Assembly (NCBI GenBank): GCA_017481395.1
Contig: JAFUPE010000056.1
Location: forward strand, 1 to 19,988
DNA from: Ruminococcus sp.
Lineage (GTDB): Bacteria > Bacillota_A > Clostridia > Oscillospirales > Acutalibacteraceae
DNA: 19,988 bases
Direction: 5' to 3'
This document shows positions 1 to 6,905 of the stretch, in pieces. The notes under the pieces are model-generated. The model ran no database searches and was not told the origin of the DNA. It saw only the letters and a program-made list of their open reading frames with translations. The position numbers and the translations under genes are program-made. Position 1 is the first letter of the stretch; each line of letters starts with the position of its first letter.

Positions 1-1962
1 AAAAATGCAGGTATTGAAATCCCCACTCTTTGCCATCACGAGAGTGTTAAGGTTTTTGGTGCTTGCGGAATCTGTGTTGTTGAGGCAGAGGGCATACCTA
101 AGCTTCTCAGAGCCTGCAGTGCAAAGGTGTCTGAGGGTATGGTAATAAATACCGAAAGTGAAAGAGTAGTAAAAGCTCGTAAAGTTGCCTTGGAGCTTTT
201 AATGAGTGACCATATTGGTGACTGTGTGGCTCCTTGCTCGCTTAACTGCCCTGCAGGTACAGATTGTCAGGGTTATATTAAGGCAATTGCAAACGGCAAC
301 GACAACGAGGCTGTGAAAATTATTAAGGAAAAGCTTCCTCTGCCTGCTTCTATCGGCAGAGTTTGTCCTCATCCTTGTGAATCTAATTGCCGCAGAAAAC
401 TTGTAGAAGAGCCTATGAGTATAGCTTTTCTTAAATACTTTGCCGCAGATAATGATATGAACAGTGCAACCCCCTTTAAGCCCGAGGTGGCTGAAAGCAC
501 AGGCAAAAAAGTCGCTGTTATCGGCGGTGGCCCTGCAGGTTTGACTGCCGCGTATTTCTTAAGTGTTAAGGGTCATAAGGTAACAATATTTGATGCTATG
601 CCTAAAATGGGCGGTATGCTTCGCTACGGCATCCCCGAGTACAGACTTCCCAAGGCTGTTTTAGATAAAGAGATTGAGCAAATCGCAAATCTTGGCGTTG
701 AAATGAAAAACAATGTTAAAATCGGCAAGGACATTACCTTTGCAGATATCCGCAAAGATTTTGATGCAACCTTGGTTGCAATCGGTGCATGGAGCAGTAT
801 GTCTACCCGTACAAAAGGCGAAGAGCTTGAGGGCGTTGTAGGCGGTATTGATTTTCTCAGAACAGTTGCCGAGGGAAACCCCATGGATATCGGCGAAAAG
901 GTTGCTGTTGTTGGCGGCGGTAACACCGCAATGGACGCTTGCCGCAGTGCCGTAAGACTTGGTGCCAAAGAGGTTTACGTTATTTATCGTAGAACACGAG
1001 CTGAAATGCCTGCCGAGGATATCGAGATTGAGGAGGCAATGGAAGAAGGCGTAACCTTTAAGTTCCTTACAAATCCCGACGAATACATTGGCGAAAACGG
1101 CAGAGTTAAGACTGTTAAATTACAGGTTATGGAGCTTGGAGAGCCTGATGCAAGCGGCAGGCGTTCACCTGTGCCTGTTGAGGGTAAATTTGAATACCTT
1201 GACGTTGACACAGTAATTGCCGCTATCGGTCAGAAGGTAGACGTTAAGGGCTTTGAGGAGTTAGAGCTAAATAACCGCGGTATTATTTCTGCTGACGAGT
1301 TTACCTTCCGCACAAATCTTTCTGACGTTTTTGCAGTTGGCGATGCCACAAACCGCGGTGCATCCATTGCAATTGCCGCTATCGGTGAGGCTAACAAGGC
1401 GGCAGAGGTTATTGACAGCTTCCTTAAGGGCGACTGTGTGCCTTACATTAAACCATATGTAAGTGAACGCGAAGTAACTGCCGAAATGCTTAGCGATAAA
1501 GAGAAAAGACCAAGAGTAAAGATGCCTGTTCGTACTCCTGAGGAAAGAAAGCACGATTTTAAGGAAATCAACTTAGGCTTTAGTGAAGAAGAGGCAAGAA
1601 ATGAAGCGAAACGTTGCCTTGAGTGCGGTTGTCATGATTATAAGGATTGCTCACTTATTAAACACGCAAACCGCTACGTTATTGACCCTTACCGCTTTGA
1701 AGGCGTGAAGCACAAGAGCTTTGTGGAGCAGAGCCTTGTTTCTATCGAGCGTAATCAGGGCAAATGTATCCTTTGCTCACTTTGTGTCAGAGTTTGCGAC
1801 GAGGTTGCTAAGAAGGGCATCTTAGGTTTACTAGGCAGAGGCTTTGACACCGCCATTAAGCCCGAGTTCAATAACCCCGAAACCATTCAGTGTTGCTTAA
1901 CTTGTAAAAAATGTGCTGAAGCCTGCCCCACAGGTGCACTTAAAATTTTAAATAATACTTAA
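1..1962 (+). CDS. FAD/NAD(P)-dependent oxidoreductase with [2Fe-2S] and [4Fe-4S] domains (5' partial)
   Basis: The open frame is already running at base 1, so the start lies upstream; 653 residues are visible. An ATG at 139 and a GTG at 127 lie inside a conserved domain and are not the start. Visible residues 11-39 carry four cysteines spaced C-x10-C-x2-C-x13-C, a plant-type [2Fe-2S] fold as in NuoG/HydA N-termini. A GltD-like part follows: an N-terminal cysteine cluster (CVAPCSLNC, CPHPCESNC), an FAD Rossmann motif GGGPAGLTAAY, a second nucleotide motif GGGNTAMDA and an AIGQ motif. The C-terminus has a ferredoxin-like pair of [4Fe-4S] motifs (CILCSLCVRVC and CLTCKKCAEAC). The GltD/NfnB family moves electrons between NAD(P)H, flavin and iron-sulfur clusters in the cytoplasm. 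The architecture resembles NfnB-like subunits of electron-bifurcating complexes such as the Sporomusa-type Nfn, which is inference; the partner subunits would lie upstream. The family is sure, the substrate pair is not. Confidence 0.85.
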   Translation, partial: KNAGIEIPTLCHHESVKVFGACGICVVEAEGIPKLLRACSAKVSEGMVINTESERVVKARKVALELLMSDHIGDCVAPCSLNCPAGTDCQGYIKAIANGNDNEAVKIIKEKLPLPASIGRVCPHPCESNCRRKLVEEPMSIAFLKYFAADNDMNSATPFKPEVAESTGKKVAVIGGGPAGLTAAYFLSVKGHKVTIFDAMPKMGGMLRYGIPEYRLPKAVLDKEIEQIANLGVEMKNNVKIGKDITFADIRKDFDATLVAIGAWSSMSTRTKGEELEGVVGGIDFLRTVAEGNPMDIGEKVAVVGGGNTAMDACRSAVRLGAKEVYVIYRRTRAEMPAEDIEIEEAMEEGVTFKFLTNPDEYIGENGRVKTVKLQVMELGEPDASGRRSPVPVEGKFEYLDVDTVIAAIGQKVDVKGFEELELNNRGIISADEFTFRTNLSDVFAVGDATNRGASIAIAAIGEANKAAEVIDSFLKGDCVPYIKPYVSEREVTAEMLSDKEKRPRVKMPVRTPEERKHDFKEINLGFSEEEARNEAKRCLECGCHDYKDCSLIKHANRYVIDPYRFEGVKHKSFVEQSLVSIERNQGKCILCSLCVRVCDEVAKKGILGLLGRGFDTAIKPEFNNPETIQCCLTCKKCAEACPTGALKILNNT

Positions 1963-1974
1963 GATACAAAAGCT

Positions 1975-2006
1975 AACCGCCTTGCTTAAAAAGTAAGGCG
2001 GTTTTG
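1975..2006 (+). terminator. Rho-independent terminator after the oxidoreductase gene
   Basis: Stem arms 1975-1987 and 1991-2003 pair over 13 positions with one G-U, with a 3-nt loop, ending in a short T-rich stretch (TTTT then GT). It starts 12 nt after the stop codon. Confidence 0.85.
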
Positions 2007-2012
2007 TCTATG

Positions 2013-2038
2013 ATAGGGCGATTGATAATCGCCCCTAT
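2013..2038. repeat. REP-like palindrome (GGGCGATT-GAT-AATCGCCC)
   Basis: GGGCGATT at 2016-2023 and AATCGCCC at 2027-2034 are perfect inverted arms around GAT, flanked by ATA and TAT with one extra C. There is no T-run, so it is not a simple terminator, and the gene upstream already has one. GC-rich palindromes of this shape are scattered between genes in many gut Clostridia, so a dispersed repeat is the likeliest reading. Its copy number cannot be seen from one window. Confidence 0.5.
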
Positions 2039-2039
2039 G

Positions 2040-2072
2040 AACGTAAATATAGGTTGCAAATATATTTACGTT
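2040..2072. repeat. 12-bp perfect inverted repeat over the tRNA promoter
   Basis: Arms 2040-2051 (AACGTAAATATA) and 2061-2072 (TATATTTACGTT) are perfect inverses separated by 9 bp. They flank the -35 hexamer of the tRNA-Val promoter and extend into its spacer. It may be an operator, a cruciform-forming repeat or part of the neighbouring REP-like element; the sequence does not decide. Confidence 0.5.
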
Positions 2073-2082
2073 ATGCTATAAT
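2054..2082 (+). promoter_or_regulatory. Sigma-A promoter of tRNA-Val
   Basis: TTGCAA at 2054-2059, a 17-bp spacer and a perfect TATAAT at 2077-2082. Transcription should start near 2089, about 10 nt before the mature tRNA 5' end. Confidence 0.75.
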
Positions 2083-2098
2083 CAACTTCGGTCAAAAT

Positions 2099-2175
2099 GT
2101 GGGTGTAGCTCAGCTGGTTAGAGTACTTGCTTGACATGCAAGGGGTCGATGGTTCGAGTCCATTCATCCACACCA
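2099..2175 (+). tRNA. tRNA-Val, anticodon GAC
   Basis: A full cloverleaf can be drawn. The acceptor arm GTGGGTG pairs with CATCCAC. The D stem GCTC pairs with GAGT. The anticodon stem CTTGC/GCAAG encloses the loop TTGACAT, giving anticodon GAC. The variable loop has 5 nt, and the T stem GATGG/CCATT encloses TTCGAGT. Discriminator A and an encoded CCA follow. Length is 77 nt with CCA. It is a single-tRNA transcription unit with its own promoter and terminator and reads GUC and GUU valine codons. Confidence 0.96.
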
Positions 2176-2220
2176 AACAAAAGAGGCGAGCTGTTGCGGT
2201 CAGCTCGCCTCTTTTGTTTT
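2175..2220 (+). terminator. Strong Rho-independent terminator of the tRNA-Val unit
   Basis: A perfect 19-bp stem, arms 2175-2193 and 2201-2219, around a 7-nt loop, with the T-rich tail TTTTGTTTT. The 5' arm begins at the last A of the encoded CCA, so the tRNA 3' trailer is essentially the terminator. Confidence 0.93.
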
Positions 2221-2237
2221 ATTAAATGAGGGGTATT

Positions 2238-2257
2238 TCACAGAATTTATTCTGTGA
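2238..2257. repeat. 20-bp perfect palindrome TCACAGAAT-TT-ATTCTGTGA
   Basis: Arms 2238-2246 and 2249-2257 are perfect inverses around TT. There is no T-run behind it, and purine-rich sequence (GAGGAGGGG) follows. It is probably a dispersed intergenic repeat or a structured leader; its function is unknown. Confidence 0.45.
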
Positions 2258-2266
2258 CAGAGGAGG

Positions 2267-2346
2267 GGTAGAACATGAACCCTACCTTTCGGGTTCGGTT
2301 ATATTATATATTATCCTTTCTATAAAATTGTTAACTTGCTGTTAAC
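2267..2346 (+). other. Structured non-coding stretch upstream of lexA
   Basis: Two competing small hairpins are possible: GGTAG 2267-2271 with CTACC 2282-2286, or GAACCC 2277-2282 with GGGTTC 2291-2296. Downstream, GTTAAC occurs twice (2330-2335 and 2341-2346) separated by 5 bp, forming a 6-5-6 inverted repeat. No open reading frame of note lies here. The GTTAAC pair could be a regulator site; no family can be named. Confidence 0.3.
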
Positions 2347-2400
2347 CCAAGCTGAACATTTCCTGTTTTATTTGTGAATAAAAATTTTTTGGGAAAATTA

Positions 2401-2439
2401 AAACAAATGTTTGCATTTTTCTATATAGTGTGTTAGTAT
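2401..2439 (+). promoter_or_regulatory. lexA promoter with overlapping LexA-box-like operator
   Basis: AAACAAATGTTT at 2401-2412 is an AAAC-N4-GTTT inverted repeat. This is close to the GAAC-N4-GTTC/T boxes bound by LexA in Firmicutes and matches their spacing. It runs into a -35 TTGCAT (2411-2416), a 17-bp spacer and a -10 TAGTAT (2434-2439). The position over the -35 fits the autorepression expected for lexA. The half sites are off-consensus by one base each, so the operator call is moderate. Confidence 0.6.
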
Positions 2440-2464
2440 ATAAATAGGAAAGTGAGGTTTTAGT

Positions 2465-3055
2465 ATGAAGCCGTTAACAAAAAGCCAGCAAAAGGTTTAT
2501 GATTATATACGCGAATGTGCTCAGGACAACCGTATTCCCTCAGTGCGTGAGATTTGTGCCGTTACAGGTCTTAAGTCTACATCTACAGTTCATTTGCACC
2601 TTAAAACTTTAGAGGAAAAGGGTCTTATTGAGCGTGACAAGGGGCTTAACCGCTGTATACGTCTTTCGGGCTCTGAGAAAAGTGCTCAGATTCCCATTAT
2701 GGGCCGCGTTACTGCAGGTATGCCTATTTTAGCGGTTGAGGATATTGAAGGCTACGTGCCTGTAAGCGAAAGTGTTCGCAGAGGAAGGGAGCTTTTTGCC
2801 CTTCGTGTTTGCGGTGAAAGTATGATTAACGCAGGTATTCTTGACGGCGATATTGCCGTGGTGCATCGTACTCCTGTGGCTGAAAACGGTGACATTGTTG
2901 TTGCTCTTATTGAAGACGAAGCTACAGTTAAAAGATTTTATAAGGAAAACGGCCACTTCCGCCTTCAGCCTGAAAATGATGCATATGAGCCTATTATTGT
3001 TGATGAAGTAGTGCTCTTAGGCAAGCTTGTGGCAATTTACCGTAATTTCGAATAG
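2465..3055 (+). CDS. lexA: LexA repressor (SOS regulator, self-cleaving)
   Basis: The product has 196 aa, close to the usual 200-210. Residues 1-68 form the winged-helix DNA-binding domain (MKPLTKSQQKVYDYIRE, SVREI, STVHLHLKTLEEKGLIERD). Residues 75-196 form the S24 peptidase domain: the cleavage bond Ala84-Gly85 in GRVTAGMP, the catalytic Ser119 in CGESM and Lys156 in ATVKRF. As a dimer it represses DNA-repair genes and its own gene until RecA filaments trigger self-cleavage. The ATG is preceded by a purine-rich GGAAAGTGAGG ribosome binding site. It sits alone between its own promoter and terminator. The next gene is unrelated. Confidence 0.96.
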   Translation: MKPLTKSQQKVYDYIRECAQDNRIPSVREICAVTGLKSTSTVHLHLKTLEEKGLIERDKGLNRCIRLSGSEKSAQIPIMGRVTAGMPILAVEDIEGYVPVSESVRRGRELFALRVCGESMINAGILDGDIAVVHRTPVAENGDIVVALIEDEATVKRFYKENGHFRLQPENDAYEPIIVDEVVLLGKLVAIYRNFE

Positions 3056-3063
3056 CTTTTCTT

Positions 3064-3093
3064 AGCCTTTCTTTATGAGAAAGGCTTTTTTTC
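3064..3093 (+). terminator. Rho-independent terminator of lexA
   Basis: AGCCTTTCT (3064-3072) and AGAAAGGCT (3078-3086) form a perfect 9-bp stem with a 5-nt loop, followed by a T-run. Confidence 0.92.
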
Positions 3094-3122
3094 TTGTATA
3101 TGGAAAAATACTGTGATATTAT
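3094..3122 (+). promoter_or_regulatory. Promoter of the secreted phosphoesterase gene
   Basis: TTGTAT at 3094-3099, a 17-bp spacer and TATTAT at 3117-3122 with an extended TGn immediately before the -10. The -35 abuts the T-run of the lexA terminator. Confidence 0.5.
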
Positions 3123-3152
3123 ATAATTATATTCATATAAGGAGTGAATAAC

Positions 3153-5921
3153 GTGAAACGATTTACAAAATCTCTATCTCTTCTGCTGACGGTTTTAATT
3201 ATTCTCAGCAGTATTATGGTGCTGTCATCCGTTAATATTTTTGCGGCAAGCGGTACTATTTCTTACAGCTTTACAAGTACTGCCGCGGGCTTTGCTCAGG
3301 GTACCATTACCCTTAAGGGCGATAACGGGACTTATTGGCTTTACTGGGCTGATGACACTAAGGCACTTGCTGATTACAGCGAGATAACAAGCCTTACCGT
3401 TTCAGCGGGGCAAGGCACTTTTGCTATGCCTAAGTATACAGCAATTCCTGCTGATGCAACTAAGATGATTGCTATAAAATCATCTTCCGAGCCTGCTGAG
3501 GCAAATCGTACAGTTGCAAAGGCAAGTGCGGTTTACTCTGTTCCTTCAAGCAAACAGCTTGACGTAGACACCAAGGATGCACTTTATACCTTCGGTGCCA
3601 TAAGCGACCCTCAGCTTGCTAACGACAGCTACGGCTCAGGTTCTTATCCTTATGACGAAGAGCATTTTGCTGCTGCACTTGAGACCTTAGCCGACAGAGG
3701 CGTTAACTTTACGGTTTCCTCGGGCGATACAGTAAACGACCAAAACGGAAGCCAGACCTATGCCGCAGAATTTAAACGTTATCAGAAGATTTTGGCTGAT
3801 TCTTCTTATGCAAATCCTATTTACGAGGCTAACGGCAACCATGATGTCGGTACTGTTTGGGATGAAAACGGCAACTACTATAACGACAACACTCCCTTTG
3901 TTAAGGGTACAGGTCTTGACAGTGTTAAGTCTACAATTACTGCCGGCAAGCCTTATTTTGAAATTACCGAGCCTACTACAGGTGACCATTTCATATTTAT
4001 GGCACTTGAGGGTGGCTTTTATACCAATAAAGGCACTCAGTTCTCCACAGCTCAGCTTAACTGGCTGGAGGGACTTTTAAAGAAGTACAAAGACGACGGC
4101 AAAAACATATTTATTATCGAGCATGCCAATATTGCAGGTTGGGGCAGTGGTGATAAGCTGACAACACCCTACTACTACGACCTTGGCCTTGTTAAGACAA
4201 ACTCTGATGTAGCACGCTTTATTAAGCTTATGGAAACCTACAAGGATGCTGTGATTATTACAGGCCATACACATTTAGAGCTTTCTGCTCAGTACAATTA
4301 TTCTGACAACAACGGCACCTCTGCCGTTATGATTCACAACTCTGCCATTGGCGGTGTCAGAAGACTTGTTAACGGTTCTGTTGACAGAGCTGCGGTAAAG
4401 GGCCTTTCTGAAGGCTATATAGTTGAGGTTTATGAGGATTGTGTGCTTTTTAACGGCACAAATCTTTACTACAATGAAAGCATGCCTCAGTGCTGTTACA
4501 TAGTTCCTATGACAACAAGCGAAAGGGAAGAGGGCGAGACAACTCCTACTACTCCTGTAAGTGATAATGTTACTATTACGCTAAAGGACGAAACAGGCGA
4601 GGGTTGGATGGCAAACAACGCTTCTGAGCGTGAAATCCAGCTTATTGATAACGCTACAAACACAAAGTACGTTATGACTTCCTATGACGGCTATAAGACA
4701 TGGTCAGTAGAGGTACCCCGAGAAGTTACTGATATTACCTTCAAGCGTGTGAGAATGTCTGATAATGTTGTCAGAAATCAGTGGGATGCAGGTGAGCGTA
4801 ACGGCTCTTTGTGCTACTGTGTTCTTGATGATGCAGGCGGTGGTACGACTGAGGGCAATGGCTATTGGGATATGTCGTTAAGAGAGCCAACTAAGCCTGT
4901 GGTAACAGAGTCCGAAGAGACTACTGCAGCAACAAAGCCCGTGACAGAGCCGACTGCAGTTAAAACCGAGCCTACAGTCGAGACGGAACCAACAGAGCCT
5001 GTCTCAACATCGTTAACTACAGCACCTACATCTAACACTACAATCCCGTCTTCAACTACAGCACCTAAGGCTTCGTCAACAGCTACCGAGCCATCTGAAT
5101 CGACGGGTATTACACCTTCTGCTACAGGGTCTATGGCAACTGTTCCGTCTGAAACAGGTGCTATATCAAGCAACACTACCGAAAGTGTACCGGATGACAT
5201 TCCTTTTTACGGTGACTCAGACCTTAACGGCAAGGTTAACATTAAGGATGCTACAACCGTACAGAAGTACGCCGCAAAGCTGGCTGAGCTTGACGGTATT
5301 GCATTTACTCAGGCAGATGTAACGGGTGATGCTAAGGTTAATGTTAAGGATGCAACCTCAATTCAGAAGTTCGTGGCAAAGATTATTGACGCCTTCCCCG
5401 TGGAGGAAGCGGCACTTGTAAGCGTCGGTGCAATTGACCCCTCTACCTTCGGTTCCTTTGAAAAGGATTTGGAGGACTACTACACCTACAGCTCTTACGA
5501 CCAGTATATGGCACTTAAGAAGGCTTGCATGAAGTACAAGAACGTTACCTACACCGATGCAATCCGTAACGAGCTTTATACCCTTAGAGAGGCTTTATAC
5601 GATATTGCCGGTGAAAAGCCTGTCGAGGGCGGCGAAATTACAGTTTTCTTTGACAATACAAAGAACTGGAGTACAGTTAACATTTACGCATGGGGCACAG
5701 GTGACAAAAATGCCAGCTGGCCGGGTGTTGCTATGACAAAACAGAGCGACGGTACATATAGCTATACATTCAGTTATGACGATTTTCAGAATATTATTTT
5801 CAATAACGGCACAGAGCAGACTGTAGATATTGCTCATCCGGGAAATAACTATCTTAAATATTATATAACCGGTGGCCCGAGCAACAAATATACAGTGGGC
5901 TACGATTCCCCCATTGCATAA
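3153..5921 (+). CDS. Secreted metallophosphoesterase with dockerin and CBM26-like starch-binding module
   Basis: I place the start at GTG 3153: AAGGAG (3139-3144) lies 8 nt upstream and overlaps the alternative GTG at 3144. The product has 922 aa. Residues 1-32 are a signal peptide (KR, long hydrophobic core, FAA). The calcineurin-like metallophosphoesterase domain is about 145-450, with ISDPQ (D152), GD (D192), GNHD (229-231), H324 and GHTH (H372, H374). Residues 470-575 form a beta-rich domain I cannot name firmly. About 580-686 is a Thr/Pro/Ser linker. About 687-746 is a dockerin with two calcium loops, DSDLNGKVNIKD and DVTGDAKVNVKD. About 755-822 is a helical FIVAR-like stretch. Residues 827-922 resemble CBM26 (YAWGTGDKNASWPGV, IIFNNGTEQTVD). 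Known dockerins attach enzymes to cohesin scaffolds outside the cell; starch binding is inferred from CBM26 likeness. The phosphoesterase substrate is unknown. It forms a single-gene unit with its own promoter and terminator. Confidence 0.88.
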   Translation: MKRFTKSLSLLLTVLIILSSIMVLSSVNIFAASGTISYSFTSTAAGFAQGTITLKGDNGTYWLYWADDTKALADYSEITSLTVSAGQGTFAMPKYTAIPADATKMIAIKSSSEPAEANRTVAKASAVYSVPSSKQLDVDTKDALYTFGAISDPQLANDSYGSGSYPYDEEHFAAALETLADRGVNFTVSSGDTVNDQNGSQTYAAEFKRYQKILADSSYANPIYEANGNHDVGTVWDENGNYYNDNTPFVKGTGLDSVKSTITAGKPYFEITEPTTGDHFIFMALEGGFYTNKGTQFSTAQLNWLEGLLKKYKDDGKNIFIIEHANIAGWGSGDKLTTPYYYDLGLVKTNSDVARFIKLMETYKDAVIITGHTHLELSAQYNYSDNNGTSAVMIHNSAIGGVRRLVNGSVDRAAVKGLSEGYIVEVYEDCVLFNGTNLYYNESMPQCCYIVPMTTSEREEGETTPTTPVSDNVTITLKDETGEGWMANNASEREIQLIDNATNTKYVMTSYDGYKTWSVEVPREVTDITFKRVRMSDNVVRNQWDAGERNGSLCYCVLDDAGGGTTEGNGYWDMSLREPTKPVVTESEETTAATKPVTEPTAVKTEPTVETEPTEPVSTSLTTAPTSNTTIPSSTTAPKASSTATEPSESTGITPSATGSMATVPSETGAISSNTTESVPDDIPFYGDSDLNGKVNIKDATTVQKYAAKLAELDGIAFTQADVTGDAKVNVKDATSIQKFVAKIIDAFPVEEAALVSVGAIDPSTFGSFEKDLEDYYTYSSYDQYMALKKACMKYKNVTYTDAIRNELYTLREALYDIAGEKPVEGGEITVFFDNTKNWSTVNIYAWGTGDKNASWPGVAMTKQSDGTYSYTFSYDDFQNIIFNNGTEQTVDIAHPGNNYLKYYITGGPSNKYTVGYDSPIA

Positions 5922-5937
5922 TTTAAGATTTCAAGTC

Positions 5938-5975
5938 AAAAACCTTCCCTTGATTTTCCAAGGGAAGGTTTTTTT
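5938..5975 (+). terminator. Rho-independent terminator of the phosphoesterase gene
   Basis: A 15-bp perfect stem (5938-5952 with 5959-5973) and a 6-nt loop; the 3' arm ends in a run of seven T. Confidence 0.94.
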
Positions 5976-6309
5976 GTAAATTTTCTTTCCTGATGTTGAC
6001 AAATCTTATATTACAAATAGTAATTGAAAATCGAAATATTTTCTTAAAAGGAAACAATCTTTTAAACTGCATTTTTAATTCAAAAAAGGAATTATTGAGA
6101 AAATTTAGTAAAAATCGGGGGTTAAGCTATGAGTTCTTCAACTTTTCCACAGAGTTTTCCACATAAATGTTGATAAAAACGAATAATACAATTTGTATAA
6201 TTCTTTTGACAAAAAATCTTAAATTTCCCCATGGAATAATAAACCTGTTTTCAAGACGAATTTATATGCTGAAATCTTAAATTTTATCCCTCAGCTTTTA
6301 AAAGAACAC
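5976..6309. other. AT-rich non-coding region between convergent genes
   Basis: I see no credible gene here; the longest ATG frames are around 15 codons. It contains two DnaA-box-like sites (annotated separately) and a 12-bp direct repeat AATCTTAAATTT (6215-6226 and 6273-6284). TTGACA hexamers occur (6206-6211, and near 5997), but none has a well-spaced -10. Confidence 0.5.
6143..6163 (+). other. Pair of DnaA-box-like sites (TTTTCCACA x2)
   Basis: TTTTCCACA occurs at 6143-6151 and again at 6155-6163 in the same orientation, with starts 12 bp apart. Each differs by one base from the TTATCCACA DnaA box and fits the relaxed TTWTNCACA form. The surrounding DNA is AT-rich. No replication gene is nearby, so this is not an evident oriC. 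Confidence 0.45.
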
Positions 6310-6342
6310 AAAAAATATCTACCCGAGCCTTTGCTCGGGTAG
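6310..6342 (-). terminator. Rho-independent terminator of the mntP-tetR unit
   Basis: CTACCCGAGC (6319-6328) and GCTCGGGTAG (6333-6342) form a 10-bp stem with a 4-nt loop. On the minus strand a T-rich tail (ATATTTTTT) follows. It lies 4 bp beyond the tetR stop. Confidence 0.92.
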
Positions 6343-6346
6343 CTGT

Positions 6347-6892
6347 TTAGTATCCTTCAATTGTTCTTACGATGCTCTGGCGAATGTCGGCGATTGAGTT
6401 TTCGTCCTGAGAAAGCTCGCCGCTTTCGAGCATAACAGCACCGCCGTAAATAAGCGAGCGAATCAGTAGCTCGCGGCGTTTGGTTTCCCGGGGGCTTATG
6501 TGGGGCAGACACTCTGAAAGCAAAGTCGCTACGGTGTCTTTTAATGGCAGAGTGTCCTCAGAAATGGTCATAATTGCTCTGAAGTGAGGATTTGCAAGGC
6601 AGAAGCGTATGTAAGAAATGCCGCTTTCCACAAGCCTTTTTTTGGGGTCGTCTTTATAAATTTCCCCAACTTGCTCTAAAAGAAGCTGTAGTTGTGTATT
6701 GATATAGTCGAAAATCGCATCTATAAGCTGTTCTTTGCCCTCAAAATGCTTGTAGGGTGCGGCACAGGAAAGGTTGCAGGCACTTGCCACACGCCTTAAT
6801 GAAAAGTCGGCTATGCCGTGGTTTTCAAGCTCTTCTATGCCTGCTATTATAAGCTGTTCTCTTACAGAAACGGTTCCAAGCTCGCTGTTCAT
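6347..6892 (-). CDS. TetR/AcrR-family transcriptional regulator
   Basis: The product has 181 aa, within the family range. Residues 8-55 form the TetR helix-turn-helix (REQLIIAGIEELENHGIADFSLRRVASACNLSCAAPYKHFEGKEQLIDAI), including the typical Y-x-H-F near the recognition helix. The remaining all-helical part resembles the WHG-type ligand domain (FCLANPHFRAIM). TetR proteins are dimers that release DNA on binding a small ligand. The ATG is preceded by TTGGAG, and the gene begins 13 nt after the stop of mntP, so the two are almost surely cotranscribed. It may control mntP, itself, or an unrelated target; the ligand cannot be predicted. Confidence 0.88.
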   Translation of the reverse strand: MNSELGTVSVREQLIIAGIEELENHGIADFSLRRVASACNLSCAAPYKHFEGKEQLIDAIFDYINTQLQLLLEQVGEIYKDDPKKRLVESGISYIRFCLANPHFRAIMTISEDTLPLKDTVATLLSECLPHISPRETKRRELLIRSLIYGGAVMLESGELSQDENSIADIRQSIVRTIEGY

Positions 6893-6905
6893 TGTGTTGC
6901 TCCAA

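Noticed and set aside
127..138. GTG 127 or ATG 139 as the true start of the first gene
   Set aside because: The same frame is open to base 1 and encodes a [2Fe-2S] cysteine pattern that belongs to the protein.
3144..3152. GTG 3144 as the start of the phosphoesterase
   Set aside because: Its first base is the last base of the AAGGAG ribosome binding site; GTG 3153 has the right spacing and begins a normal signal peptide.
4862..5200. 112-codon minus-strand frame opposite the Thr/Pro linker
   Set aside because: It is a Val/Ser/Gly-rich shadow produced by the repetitive linker codons on the other strand.
5976..6309. Chromosomal origin of replication
   Set aside because: There are only two DnaA-box-like sites, and dnaA, dnaN, parAB or rpmH are not nearby.
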